From Pelomonas sp. CA6 (lineage in GTDB: Bacteria > Pseudomonadota > Gammaproteobacteria > Burkholderiales > Burkholderiaceae_C), in NCBI RefSeq assembly GCF_022549225.1, contig NZ_JAKZFD010000001.1, forward strand, positions 124,001-188,000: 64,000 nucleotides of DNA. The letters are read 5' to 3'. Under the pieces are notes generated by a model. The model did no database searches. It was not told where the DNA came from and saw only the letters and a list, made by a program, of their open reading frames with translations. Shown here in pieces: positions 55,054 through 63,599 of the stretch; position 1 is the stretch's first letter, and each line of letters opens with the position of its first letter. The position numbers and the translations under genes are program-made.

Positions 55054-56081
55054 GCCGCGACCCTGCCCCCTTGCTGCTCACCATGGGCGATGCCTGCGGC
55101 ATCGGTCCCGAAATCTGCGTGGCCGCCTGGCTGCGCGAAGGGCGCGGCGACGCCCGTGTGGTGGGTGATGTGGAGGTGATGCGGCGTGCGCTGCGGCTCT
55201 TGGGTCTGGCACTGCCGGTGGCGCGGCTGGAGCGCGCCGACGAGGCCGCGCCGCCTGACTGCCTGCCGGTCTGGGAGCCCCCGGGGCTGGCCGAGGGCCT
55301 GGGCGGCCGGCTGGTGAACGAGCCGCTGGGGCAAGTCAGCGCCCGCGCTGGCGCAGCCGCGGCGCGCTGCATCGAGGCGGCGGTGCGCGAGCAGCAGGCG
55401 GGGCGTTCGCGGGCGCTGGTCACCGCGCCCATCCACAAGGAAGCCCTGCATGCAGCCGGCATTGCGCATCCCGGCCATACCGAGATGCTGCAGGCGCTGT
55501 GCGCGCTGCCGGACGGCCGCCTGCCGCCGGTGCGCATGATGCTGGCCAATGAGGAACTGCGCGTGGTGCTGGTCACCATCCATGTCTCGCTGCGCCGGGC
55601 GCTGGACCTGATCAGCACGGACGGGGTGCTGGAAACGCTGCGGATCACCGACGCGGCGCTGCGGCGCTTCGGCATCGCGGCGCCGCGCATCGCGGTGGCC
55701 GGCCTCAATCCGCATGCCGGCGAGGGGGGGCTGTTCGGCGACGAGGAACTGTTGCAGATCGCGCCGGCCGTGGCGCGCGCGCGGGCCGAGGGGCTGGACG
55801 CGCGCGGGCCCTTCGCGCCGGACACGGTGTTCATGCGCGCGCGCCACGCGCCGGGCCATCCGGGCGAGTTCGACGCGGTGGTGGCGATGACCCACGACCA
55901 CGGGCTGATCCCGGTGAAATATCTGGGGGTGGAGCAGGGCGTCAATGTCACGCTGGGTCTGCCGCTGGTGCGCACCAGCCCGGACCACGGCACGGCCTTC
56001 GACATCGCCGGACGCGGGCTGGCCGATCCGTCCAGCATGTGCGCGGCGATCGCGATGGCGCGCCGCCTCGGCGCGGGCTAG
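55050..56081 (+). CDS. PdxA-family 4-phosphothreonine/4-hydroxythreonine-4-phosphate dehydrogenase
   Basis: A metal-dependent NAD(P) dehydrogenase of 343 residues. The fold and motifs are PdxA-like: GDACGIGPEI (usually GDPAGIGPE), HPGHTEM, VTIHVSLRRAL, GLNPHAGEGG, and VNVTLGLPLVRTSPDHGTAFDIAG. The ADPSSM ending and HDHGLIPVKYLG suggest the PdxA2 side, which includes D-threonate/4-phosphoerythronate-type enzymes, rather than the vitamin B6 enzyme. The gene is translationally coupled to the Nif3 gene. A role in pyridoxal phosphate synthesis is possible but less certain. Confidence 0.83.
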   Translation: MSRDPAPLLLTMGDACGIGPEICVAAWLREGRGDARVVGDVEVMRRALRLLGLALPVARLERADEAAPPDCLPVWEPPGLAEGLGGRLVNEPLGQVSARAGAAAARCIEAAVREQQAGRSRALVTAPIHKEALHAAGIAHPGHTEMLQALCALPDGRLPPVRMMLANEELRVVLVTIHVSLRRALDLISTDGVLETLRITDAALRRFGIAAPRIAVAGLNPHAGEGGLFGDEELLQIAPAVARARAEGLDARGPFAPDTVFMRARHAPGHPGEFDAVVAMTHDHGLIPVKYLGVEQGVNVTLGLPLVRTSPDHGTAFDIAGRGLADPSSMCAAIAMARRLGAG

Positions 56082-56183
56082 CCAGGCCTGTTCACGCGGC
56101 CCGGTGCTGAGCGGCATGGCGGTGCGTCGCGCTGAGGCAGAATCGGCGCCGCATCCAACATCACAAGTCCAGGGAGGGACGGT

Positions 56184-56882
56184 ATGGTCAAGGCTTGGCG
56201 ACGCGTGGGTTACCTGATGGGGGTGATGGCGTGTCTGTCGGCCGCCCCCGGCTTGCGGGCGCAGGAGAAGCCGCAGGACGCGGGACAGCAGACGGGGCAG
56301 GCCGCCGAGACACGCCCCGGCCGGCAGGTGCAGGTCTGGTTCGATGCCCGGTTCGACGAGCAGGGCCGGCTGGTCGAGGCGCGGCCGGTCAACGATCCGC
56401 CCCAGCCGGAAGGCCTGTGGCAGGCCCTGATGCCGCGCATCCAGAATGCGCGCATCGATCCGCCGCAACTGGATGGGCAGCCGGCGACGCTGAGCACCGG
56501 CCTGCTGGTGCTGCTGAAATGGCGCGAGAGCGAGGGTCGGACCACCATGGAGCTGGCGTCCGTGCGACCAGCGGCGCTGCCGCTGGTCCGCCACATGCTG
56601 GCGCCGCCGCGTGAGGTCACCTCCGTCGAGGAATGGGAGGGACGCATCAATATCCGCTGCCAGGTCAACACCGAAGGGCGTTGCGACGACATCCAGGTCG
56701 AGGCGCCCGCGGGCGTTCCCGTGTCGGTGCGGCGCTGGGCCAAGGCCTCGATGGCGCAATGGCGGTTCCGCCCGCAGCAGCTCAATGGCCAGCCGGTGGC
56801 CAGCGTCGTGCAGGTGCCGCTGGTGTTGTCGGTGCAGGGGCGGGTCTATCCCCAGGACTTCCGCGAACCGCGCAAGCTCTGA
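56184..56882 (+). CDS. Exported hypothetical protein with a TonB C-terminal-like domain
   Basis: A 232-residue protein with a signal peptide ending at LRAQ (about residue 26), so probably periplasmic. Residues about 130-225 resemble a TonB/TolA C-terminal domain (INIRCQVNTEGRCDDIQVEAPAG, KASMAQWRFRPQQLNGQPV). There is no membrane anchor or proline-rich linker, and exbB/exbD are not adjacent, so it is not a normal TonB. An earlier half (about 45-115) appears to be a degenerate copy of the same domain (VWFDARFDEQGRLVEARPV). GGAGGGAC precedes the start. The function is unknown. Confidence 0.7.
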   Translation: MVKAWRRVGYLMGVMACLSAAPGLRAQEKPQDAGQQTGQAAETRPGRQVQVWFDARFDEQGRLVEARPVNDPPQPEGLWQALMPRIQNARIDPPQLDGQPATLSTGLLVLLKWRESEGRTTMELASVRPAALPLVRHMLAPPREVTSVEEWEGRINIRCQVNTEGRCDDIQVEAPAGVPVSVRRWAKASMAQWRFRPQQLNGQPVASVVQVPLVLSVQGRVYPQDFREPRKL

Positions 56883-56909
56883 CCCCGTGGGCCAGACGCC
56901 GCGCCGCGC

Positions 56910-59258
56910 TCAGTGGCGCGAGTTCGCGGCCAGCGCCGCCAGCTGCTTGCGCGTGCGCGCGGTGGCGCGCTCCAGCAGGTAGGCGTTTTCGAAGGCGCGC
57001 AGCCGTCCGCCGTCACAGAGCTTGCGCAGCATGCGCGCCGTCATGGTCATGGTCTGCTGCTGCTTATGGCCGTGGCTGAAGATGAAGAAGCTGCGCCCGG
57101 CGCTGACGTGGGCCAGCTTGACCTTGACCCATTGGCCGTCCACATGCATGCGGTAGGCGAAGCCCAGCTGCAGGTGGTCCATCAGCAGTGCGCCACTGGC
57201 CGGCTCGGGCGGCTCCTCGGCGGCGGGCAGGCCGTCCAGGCTGATGTCCACCGTCTGCAGTGGCGCCGGGTCATCGGCGCTGAGGTCGATGTCCACCTCG
57301 CCGTTCCAGTCCAGCGCCTGTTCGTCCAGCAGGCCCAGGCTGCGCGCCTCGTCGGCGGACAGCCGGGCGCCCAGGTCGGTGTCCTCGGGCAGCGGCGCCG
57401 CGGCGGGGCCCAGGTCTTTCTCGGTCGGCAGCGAGACGCCGAAGATGCCCTCCAGCTGCTTGGCGAGCAGGTTGAATTCCAGCGGCGTCAGCGACTGGCC
57501 GCGCAGCGAGTCGGCATGCGCCGGCAGCAGCTCGGCGAAGAACTTCTTGCGTGCGTCCTCGGGCCAGCGGATCATGTCCAGCCCTTCGTTGAGAGTGCGC
57601 ATCAGCGCGGGCAGCGACGCCAGGAAGGCCTGGCGCTGCGCCGCCCCGCTCTTGGGCTGGACCGACAGCACCAGCTCGCGGCCCAGCGCGCGCAGCCGGT
57701 CCACCTGGTCGGCCATGCGCGGATTGCGCGAGGCCTGCATGATCACCTGGCTCCAGACCTGAGTCAGGAAGCTGCGCAGGAACTCCTGCATCTCCACCGC
57801 GGCCAGGGCCTGCTGTAGCTGCTGCATGTAGCGCTGCTGCAGCCGCAGGTCGGTTTCCTTGCGCTCGACCACCGCGGCCACGTCGCCTTGCTCGCGCAGG
57901 GTCTGGGCGCTCTGTTCGGCGCTGAACTGCTCCAACTCGGCGAGCTTGGCCTCGTACAGCTCCATGCGATCGAAGTCGCCGCTGACCACCTCCTGCACCA
58001 GGTCGCGCACCCGGGCCAGGAAGTCGCGGCCGGGGCCGTCGGCGAAGTCGTCGTACGCGCTGCCCAGCGACGCGATGCGATTGACGAAGCGGCGTACCGG
58101 ATGGCGGCGCGACGAGAAGAAGCTGCGGTCGCCCAGCGCCGCGCGCAGCACCGGCAGTTGCAGCCGCGCGATCTGCTGTGCCATCTGCGGCGGCAGCTTG
58201 GGGTCGGAAAGAATCTGGTCGAACAGCCCGGCGACCACGTCGATCACCATGTGGTCCAGCGACCCGGTGGCGGCCTGGCGCAGTTCCTCGCGGTGCAGAT
58301 GGATCAGGTTGGGCGGCGGTTCGCCGCTGTCGCCCCAGTCCTGCCAGCCTTGCCAGCGGCTGGGGCTGATGCCGCCGGATGCCGGCTCGCCGGCGGCGAG
58401 GGGGCCGGGCAGGGTCTCCAGCCCGCCGGGCGGCAACTGGGCGAGGCGGCGCAGCAGCGACATCAGCTGCGCGTCGACCATGCCGCCACCCGCGCTGCCG
58501 CCGGCCGATCCGGCGCGCGCGGCCAGGCGGCCGAAATCGCTGGCCGGGCTGGTGTCGCCATGGCGGCTGTGCAGCGCGCCGCCCTGGGTGCTGTGGCCGA
58601 ACTCGCTGCCATGGCCGCTGCGGCGGCCCGACTCGGTGATCACCGTGCGCGCGCGCAGCTCCTGCTGACGCAGGCCGCGGCTGCGGAACAGCTCGGCGAT
58701 GTCGCCGTAGCAGGCCTTCATCTCCTGCGCCAGCGCGCGCGTCAGCTCGTCGGTGAGGGTCTGCCGGATCTCGGCCTCGTCGCTGACCGCATGGATGCCG
58801 GCCAGCAGGGCCTGGGCGATGGATTGCGGGCGCAGGGGATGGCGCTCATCGCCGCCTTGGGGCAGCATCGCGCCGACATAGGCCTCGACCTCGCGCAGCT
58901 CCCATTCACTTTGGTGGCCCAGCGCCAGGCCGATGCGGTCGGCCGCGACCAGCGCGTTGACCTGTTCGTCGTCCATCAAGGACAGCTCGCTCCAGCGGTC
59001 CGCGCCACCGACGGCGGCGGTGGCCGTGCCGGCCGGCGCCTGGGCCGGATGCAGCAGCGATTGATAGAACTGCTGCGCAAACAGCGCCTGGTGCTTGCGA
59101 AAAATGAACTGGGCGGCCAGCAGCGCATCGCGCCGCTTGGGCTGCACGGCGGACAGTGCGGCCAGCCCCAGGCCCTCGGCGCCACGCTCGGCAGCAAGCT
59201 CCACAGCGGTGCGGACGCGCTGCAGTGCGGCTTCGAGGTGCGGATTGAGGCGGTTCAT
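56910..59258 (-). CDS. DUF1631 family protein
   Basis: A large 782-residue cytoplasmic protein. The N-terminal helices contain TLTDELTRALAQEMKACYGDIAELF. A low-complexity Gly/Ser/His-rich region follows at about 225-270 with a ‘GSAGGSAGGGMVDAQLMSLLRRL’-like stretch, and the remainder is largely helical. Near the end come a possible PilZ-like beta segment (FAYRMHVDGQWVKVKLAHV) and a final helix. The family is typical of beta- and gammaproteobacteria and is sometimes misnamed thymidine phosphorylase; no activity is known. The ATG at 59258 was chosen over a frame from 59354. Confidence 0.82.
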   Translation of the reverse strand: MNRLNPHLEAALQRVRTAVELAAERGAEGLGLAALSAVQPKRRDALLAAQFIFRKHQALFAQQFYQSLLHPAQAPAGTATAAVGGADRWSELSLMDDEQVNALVAADRIGLALGHQSEWELREVEAYVGAMLPQGGDERHPLRPQSIAQALLAGIHAVSDEAEIRQTLTDELTRALAQEMKACYGDIAELFRSRGLRQQELRARTVITESGRRSGHGSEFGHSTQGGALHSRHGDTSPASDFGRLAARAGSAGGSAGGGMVDAQLMSLLRRLAQLPPGGLETLPGPLAAGEPASGGISPSRWQGWQDWGDSGEPPPNLIHLHREELRQAATGSLDHMVIDVVAGLFDQILSDPKLPPQMAQQIARLQLPVLRAALGDRSFFSSRRHPVRRFVNRIASLGSAYDDFADGPGRDFLARVRDLVQEVVSGDFDRMELYEAKLAELEQFSAEQSAQTLREQGDVAAVVERKETDLRLQQRYMQQLQQALAAVEMQEFLRSFLTQVWSQVIMQASRNPRMADQVDRLRALGRELVLSVQPKSGAAQRQAFLASLPALMRTLNEGLDMIRWPEDARKKFFAELLPAHADSLRGQSLTPLEFNLLAKQLEGIFGVSLPTEKDLGPAAAPLPEDTDLGARLSADEARSLGLLDEQALDWNGEVDIDLSADDPAPLQTVDISLDGLPAAEEPPEPASGALLMDHLQLGFAYRMHVDGQWVKVKLAHVSAGRSFFIFSHGHKQQQTMTMTARMLRKLCDGGRLRAFENAYLLERATARTRKQLAALAANSRH

Positions 59259-59375
59259 CAACGTCTGGACCTTGTGGGGAACCCACCACAGGTCTGGAAG
59301 TATCGCCCCAAATGAAACACGCCCCGCAGAGGCGGGGCGGCCGGGAACGCGCAATAACTGACGCTTGCGCCGAAG

Positions 59376-59828
59376 TTACGCCTTGTCACGCTTGAGGGAA
59401 TCGCGGATTTCGCGTAGCAGCTGGATGTCCTCGGGGGTGGGCGGCGGTTCGGCGGGGGCGGGCGCCGGTGCGGCCTCCGCGCGCTTGAGGCGGTTGATCT
59501 GGCGGATCATCAGGAAAATGATGAACGCCAGGATCAGGAAGTTCAGCAGCACGGTCAGGAAACTGCCGTAGGCGAACAGTGGCACGCCGGCCTTGGTCAG
59601 CGCCTCGTAGGTCATCGGGCCCTTGAAGTCCGCAGGCGGGTTGGCGAGCAGGATGAAGTAGTTACTGAAGTCCAGCCCGCCGACCACCTTGCCGACCAGG
59701 GGCATGATCAGGTCTTTGACCACCGAATCGACGATCTTGCCGAAGGCGCCACCGATGATCACGCCGACCGCCAGGTCGACCACATTGCCTTTGACCGCAA
59801 ACTCGCGGAATTCGCTGAAGAAGCTCAT
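59376..59828 (-). CDS. mscL: Large-conductance mechanosensitive channel
   Basis: A pressure-relief channel that opens under osmotic downshock. The 150-residue protein has the highly conserved N-terminus [27 protein letters not shown], a periplasmic loop, and a second membrane helix ([19 protein letters not shown]). The cytoplasmic helix includes the RQINRL bundle. The Pro/Ala linker before that C-terminal helix is somewhat long. It lies 117 bases from the DUF1631 start on the same strand. Confidence 0.96.
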   Translation of the reverse strand: MSFFSEFREFAVKGNVVDLAVGVIIGGAFGKIVDSVVKDLIMPLVGKVVGGLDFSNYFILLANPPADFKGPMTYEALTKAGVPLFAYGSFLTVLLNFLILAFIIFLMIRQINRLKRAEAAPAPAPAEPPPTPEDIQLLREIRDSLKRDKA

Positions 59829-60013
59829 CTGTGGAGGGTGGCCCTGCCGGGCGCTTTGTGAAACTGGCCTTGCATCCTAGTGGGTTTGCGCAATGTCTTT
59901 GATCAGACTGGGGTAGATACCGTGGCGCGGGCGCCTCGGCGGGCGGGTATCCCCGACCCGCTCCGCTAGAATAGCTGGTTGCCCCCGATCAGAAGTCTCG
60001 TTTGAGGAACCTC

Positions 60014-60610
60014 ATGAGTGACCAGCAAGTGGATCACGGCAAGCGCACCTGGCTCATCGCCACCGGTTGCGCTGGAGCCGTAGGCGGCGTTGCCACCGCC
60101 GTGCCCTTCGTCAGCACCTTTACTCCCTCCGAGCGCGCCAAGGCGGCCGGTGCGGCCGTCGAGGTCGATGTCAGCGGCCTGAAGCCGGGCGAAAAGATGA
60201 CGGTGGAATGGCGCGGCAAGCCGGTGTGGATCGTGCGCCGCACCAAGGAACAGTTGGACGCTCTGACCAAGAACGATCCCCAGCTGGCCGACCCCAATTC
60301 CGATCGCAAAGCCTATCCGACGCCCGACTACGCGAAGAATGGCTACCGCTCGATCAAGCCCGAGTACCTGGTGGTCGTGGGCATCTGCTCGCACCTGGGC
60401 TGCTCGCCCAGCGACAAGTTCCAGACCGGTGCCCAGCCCTCGCTGCCCGACGACTGGAACGGCGGCTTCCTGTGCCCCTGCCACGGGTCGACCTTCGACA
60501 TGGCGGGCCGCGTGTTCAAGAACAAGCCGGCGCCCGACAACCTCGAGGTGCCGCCGCACATGTACCTGTCCGACGCCAAGCTCGTGATCGGCGAAGACAA
60601 GAAGGCATAA
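60014..60610 (+). CDS. petA: Cytochrome bc1 Rieske iron-sulfur subunit
   Basis: Carries electrons from quinol to cytochrome c1. The 198-residue protein has the 2Fe-2S ligands C125-x-H127 in CSHLGC and C154-x-x-H157 in CPCHGS, with C130/C156 for the disulfide. A single N-terminal anchor follows GKRTWLIATG, where the Tat motif has Lys-Arg instead of Arg-Arg. CTCATG provides the start; a TAGAAT at 59967-59972 could be the -10. It is the first gene of petABC. Confidence 0.96.
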   Translation: MSDQQVDHGKRTWLIATGCAGAVGGVATAVPFVSTFTPSERAKAAGAAVEVDVSGLKPGEKMTVEWRGKPVWIVRRTKEQLDALTKNDPQLADPNSDRKAYPTPDYAKNGYRSIKPEYLVVVGICSHLGCSPSDKFQTGAQPSLPDDWNGGFLCPCHGSTFDMAGRVFKNKPAPDNLEVPPHMYLSDAKLVIGEDKKA

Positions 60611-60623
60611 GGGGACCGTAGCG

Positions 60624-62024
60624 ATGGCTGAATTCAAAGAAGCTCCCGCCGGCGCCTCGGCCGGCGTGCGGTTGATGACCTGGGTCGACAACCGCTTCCC
60701 GGCCAGCAAGATGTACCGGGAGCACATGTCGGAGTACTACGCTCCGAAGAACTTCAACTGGTGGTACATCTTCGGCTCGCTGGCCATGCTGGTGCTGGTG
60801 ATCCAGATCGTCACCGGCATCTTCCTGGTGATGCACTACAAGCCGGATGCGGCCCAGGCGTTCGCCTCGGTCGAGTACATCATGCGCGATGTGCCCTGGG
60901 GCTGGCTGATCCGCTACATGCACTCGACGGGGGCTTCCGCCTTCTTCGTGGTCGTGTACCTGCACATGTTCCGTGGCCTGCTGTACGGCTCGTACCGCAA
61001 ACCGCGCGAGCTGGTCTGGATCTTCGGTTGCGGCATCTTCCTGTGCCTGATGGCCGAGGCCTTCATGGGCTATCTGCTGCCCTGGGGCCAGATGTCCTAC
61101 TGGGGCGCCCAGGTGATCGTGAACCTGTTCGCCGCCGTGCCCTTCGTCGGTCCGGACCTGGCCCTGCTGATCCGCGGCGACTACGTGGTGAGCGACGCCA
61201 CGCTGAACCGCTTCTTCAGCTTCCACGTGATCGCGGTGCCGCTGGTGCTGCTGGGCCTGGTGGTGGCGCACATCATCGCGCTGCACGAAGTGGGTTCCAA
61301 CAACCCCGATGGCGTCGAGATCAAGGCCAAGAAGGACGCCCAGGGCCGCCCGCTGGACGGCATCCCCTTCCATCCGTACTACACGGTGCACGACATCTAT
61401 GGCGTGGGCCTGTTCCTGATGGTGTTCACGGCGATCGTGTTCTTCGCGCCTGAACTGGGTGGCTACTTCCTGGAGTTCAACAACTTCATCCCGGCCGACC
61501 CGCTGAAGACGCCCGCGCACATCGCGCCGGTCTGGTACTTCACGCCCTTCTACTCCATGCTGCGCGCGACCACCGACGTGATGGTCAACGTGCTGGCGGG
61601 TGTGGTGGCGCTGGGTGCCGTGCTGGCGGTGCTCAAGGGCAGCTTCGCCGGCAAGGGCAAGCTGGCCGTGCTGGTGGGCGCCGTGGTGGCGATCGCGCTG
61701 CTGAAGACCTTCGACGCGAAGTTCTGGGGCGTGGTCGTGATGGGCGGTGCGGTCATCATCCTGTTCTTCCTGCCCTGGCTGGATCACAGCCCGGTGAAGT
61801 CCATCCGCTATCGCCCGAGCTGGCACAAGTACCTGTACGCCGTCTTCGTGGTGTTCTTCCTGGTGCTGGGCTATCTGGGCATCAAGCCGCCGTCCGACAT
61901 CGGCACGCTGGTTTCGCAGGTGGGGACGCTGTTCTACTTCGGCTTCTTCCTGCTGATGCCCTGGTGGAGCAAGCTGGGTACGCCCAAGCCCGTGCCCGAC
62001 CGCGTGACTTTCCATCCGCACTAA
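60624..62024 (+). CDS. petB: Cytochrome bc1 cytochrome b subunit
   Basis: The quinol-oxidising membrane subunit with two b haems. The 466-residue protein has paired haem-ligand His residues in helices B and D (RYMHSTGASAFFVVVYLHMFRGL and FFSFHVIAVPLVLLGLVVAHIIALHEVG). The PEWY-type Qo loop is replaced by PVWYFTPFYSMLR. It extends past the minimal eight-helix core with additional C-terminal helices typical of proteobacterial bc1 complexes. It starts 13 bases after petA. Confidence 0.96.
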   Translation: MAEFKEAPAGASAGVRLMTWVDNRFPASKMYREHMSEYYAPKNFNWWYIFGSLAMLVLVIQIVTGIFLVMHYKPDAAQAFASVEYIMRDVPWGWLIRYMHSTGASAFFVVVYLHMFRGLLYGSYRKPRELVWIFGCGIFLCLMAEAFMGYLLPWGQMSYWGAQVIVNLFAAVPFVGPDLALLIRGDYVVSDATLNRFFSFHVIAVPLVLLGLVVAHIIALHEVGSNNPDGVEIKAKKDAQGRPLDGIPFHPYYTVHDIYGVGLFLMVFTAIVFFAPELGGYFLEFNNFIPADPLKTPAHIAPVWYFTPFYSMLRATTDVMVNVLAGVVALGAVLAVLKGSFAGKGKLAVLVGAVVAIALLKTFDAKFWGVVVMGGAVIILFFLPWLDHSPVKSIRYRPSWHKYLYAVFVVFFLVLGYLGIKPPSDIGTLVSQVGTLFYFGFFLLMPWWSKLGTPKPVPDRVTFHPH

Positions 62025-62046
62025 GCACGGCAACGGAGAAGCAAGA

Positions 62047-62829
62047 ATGAAGAAACTGTTCGCGACGTTGCTGACCGCCCTGAGCCTGGGCATGGGTCTG
62101 GTGTCCGGTGCCGCAGCCTCCAGCGATGGCATAGCCTGGGACAAGTTCCCCGAGCAGAAGATGAACGACATGGCTTCGCTGCAAAACGGCGCCAAGCTCT
62201 TCGTCAACTACTGCCTGAACTGCCATGCCGCCGCCTACATGCGCTACAACCGCCTGAAGGACATCGGCCTGAGCGAGGACCAGATCAAGGGCAACTTGCT
62301 GTTCGCCTCCGAGAAGGTGGGCGACGTGATGAAGGTCTCGCTGGATCCCAAGCAGGCCAAGGACTGGTTCGGTGCCACGCCGCCCGACCTGACCGTGATC
62401 GCGCGTTCGCGCGCCGACGGCAGCAAGGGCTCGGGTGCGGATTACCTCTACACCTATCTGCGCACCTACTACCGCGACGAGAGCAAGGCCACCGGCTGGA
62501 ACAACATGGCCTTCCCCAGCGTGGCCATGCCGCATGTGCTGTGGGAACTGCAAGGCGTGCGCACCGCCAAGTTCGCCGAGGAAAAGGACCCGCACGACCC
62601 GGCCAAGACCACGCATGTGTTCAAGGGCTTCGAGCAGGTCACCCCGGGTACGCTCACGCCCGCCCAGTACGACAGCGCGGTGGGTGACTTGGTGGCCTAT
62701 CTGAAGTGGATGGGTGAACCGGCGCAGGATCAGCGCGTGCGCCTCGGCGTGATCGTGCTGTTGTTCCTGGCCATGTTCACCGTGTTTGCCTGGCGTCTGA
62801 ACGCGTCCTACTGGAAGGACGTTCGTTAA
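62047..62829 (+). CDS. petC: Cytochrome c1
   Basis: Accepts electrons from the Rieske protein. The 260-residue precursor has a Sec signal (to about ASS, residue 26), the haem-binding C56-L-N-C59-H60, and a C-terminal anchor (LGVIVLLFLAMFTVFAWRL) followed by WKDVR. The structure is the standard bacterial cytochrome c1. It completes the petABC operon, which ends at the hairpin just downstream. Confidence 0.97.
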   Translation: MKKLFATLLTALSLGMGLVSGAAASSDGIAWDKFPEQKMNDMASLQNGAKLFVNYCLNCHAAAYMRYNRLKDIGLSEDQIKGNLLFASEKVGDVMKVSLDPKQAKDWFGATPPDLTVIARSRADGSKGSGADYLYTYLRTYYRDESKATGWNNMAFPSVAMPHVLWELQGVRTAKFAEEKDPHDPAKTTHVFKGFEQVTPGTLTPAQYDSAVGDLVAYLKWMGEPAQDQRVRLGVIVLLFLAMFTVFAWRLNASYWKDVR

Positions 62830-62867
62830 ACGTTAAGCTTCGGGCCCGGAGTGATCCGGGCGTGATG

Positions 62868-62902
62868 CGCAGTGGGGCGCTTCGGCCCCCACTGCGTTTG
62901 TG
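62868..62902 (+). terminator. Rho-independent terminator of petABC
   Basis: A ten-base-pair stem (cgcagtgggg / ccccactgcg) around a TTCG-containing loop is followed by a T-rich tract (tttgtgtttt). It is 38 bases after the petC stop and separates petABC from sspA. Confidence 0.85.
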
Positions 62903-62968
62903 TTTTGTGAAAGGCCGGCGCGAGCCGGTCCGGTTATTTGGAGCCGCAAGGCTCGGGAGTCCTCCGCC

Positions 62969-63586
62969 ATGATGGTGCTTTACTCTGGAACCACCTGCCC
63001 CTATTCGCACCGCTGCCGTTTCGTGCTGTTCGAGAAGGGCATGGACTTCGAGATCCGCGACGTCGACCTGTTCGCCAAGCCCGAGGACATCGCGCTGATG
63101 AACCCGTACAACGAGGTGCCCATCCTGGTGGAGCGCGACCTCATCCTGTACGAGTCGCACATCATCAACGAGTACATCGACGAGCGCTTCCCGCATCCGC
63201 AGCTGATGCCCGGCGACCCGGTGGCCCGCGCGCGGGTGCGCCTGTTCCTGTTCAACTTCGAGAAGGAGCTGTTCGCGCATGTGAACATGCTCGAGGGCCG
63301 CGGCCAGGCCGTGAAGCCGACCGAAAAGCAGCTCGAGAAGGCCCGCTCGCAGATCCGCGACCGCCTGACCCAGCTGGCGCCCATCTTCCTGAAGAACAAG
63401 TACATGCTGGGCGACGACTTCTCCATGCTGGACGTGGCCATTGCCCCGCTGCTGTGGCGCCTGGACTACTACGGCATCGAGATGTCCAAGAACGCGCTGC
63501 CGCTGCTGAAGTACGCCGAGCGCATCTTCTCGCGCCCGGCCTACATCGAGGCGCTGACCCCGTCCGAGAAGGTGATGCGCAAGTAA
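62969..63586 (+). CDS. sspA: Stringent starvation protein A
   Basis: A glutathione-transferase-fold protein that binds RNA polymerase and affects stationary-phase transcription. The 205-residue protein has SGTTCPYSHRCRFVLFEKGMDF at the N-terminal thioredoxin fold, PYNEVPILVERDLILYESHIINEYI, and a helical C-terminal domain. It lacks features of a detoxifying GST active site, as SspA does. Two consecutive ATG codons (62969, 62972) could serve as the start. sspB follows 13 bases downstream. Confidence 0.95.
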   Translation: MMVLYSGTTCPYSHRCRFVLFEKGMDFEIRDVDLFAKPEDIALMNPYNEVPILVERDLILYESHIINEYIDERFPHPQLMPGDPVARARVRLFLFNFEKELFAHVNMLEGRGQAVKPTEKQLEKARSQIRDRLTQLAPIFLKNKYMLGDDFSMLDVAIAPLLWRLDYYGIEMSKNALPLLKYAERIFSRPAYIEALTPSEKVMRK

Positions 63587-63599
63587 TACACTTCGCCGC

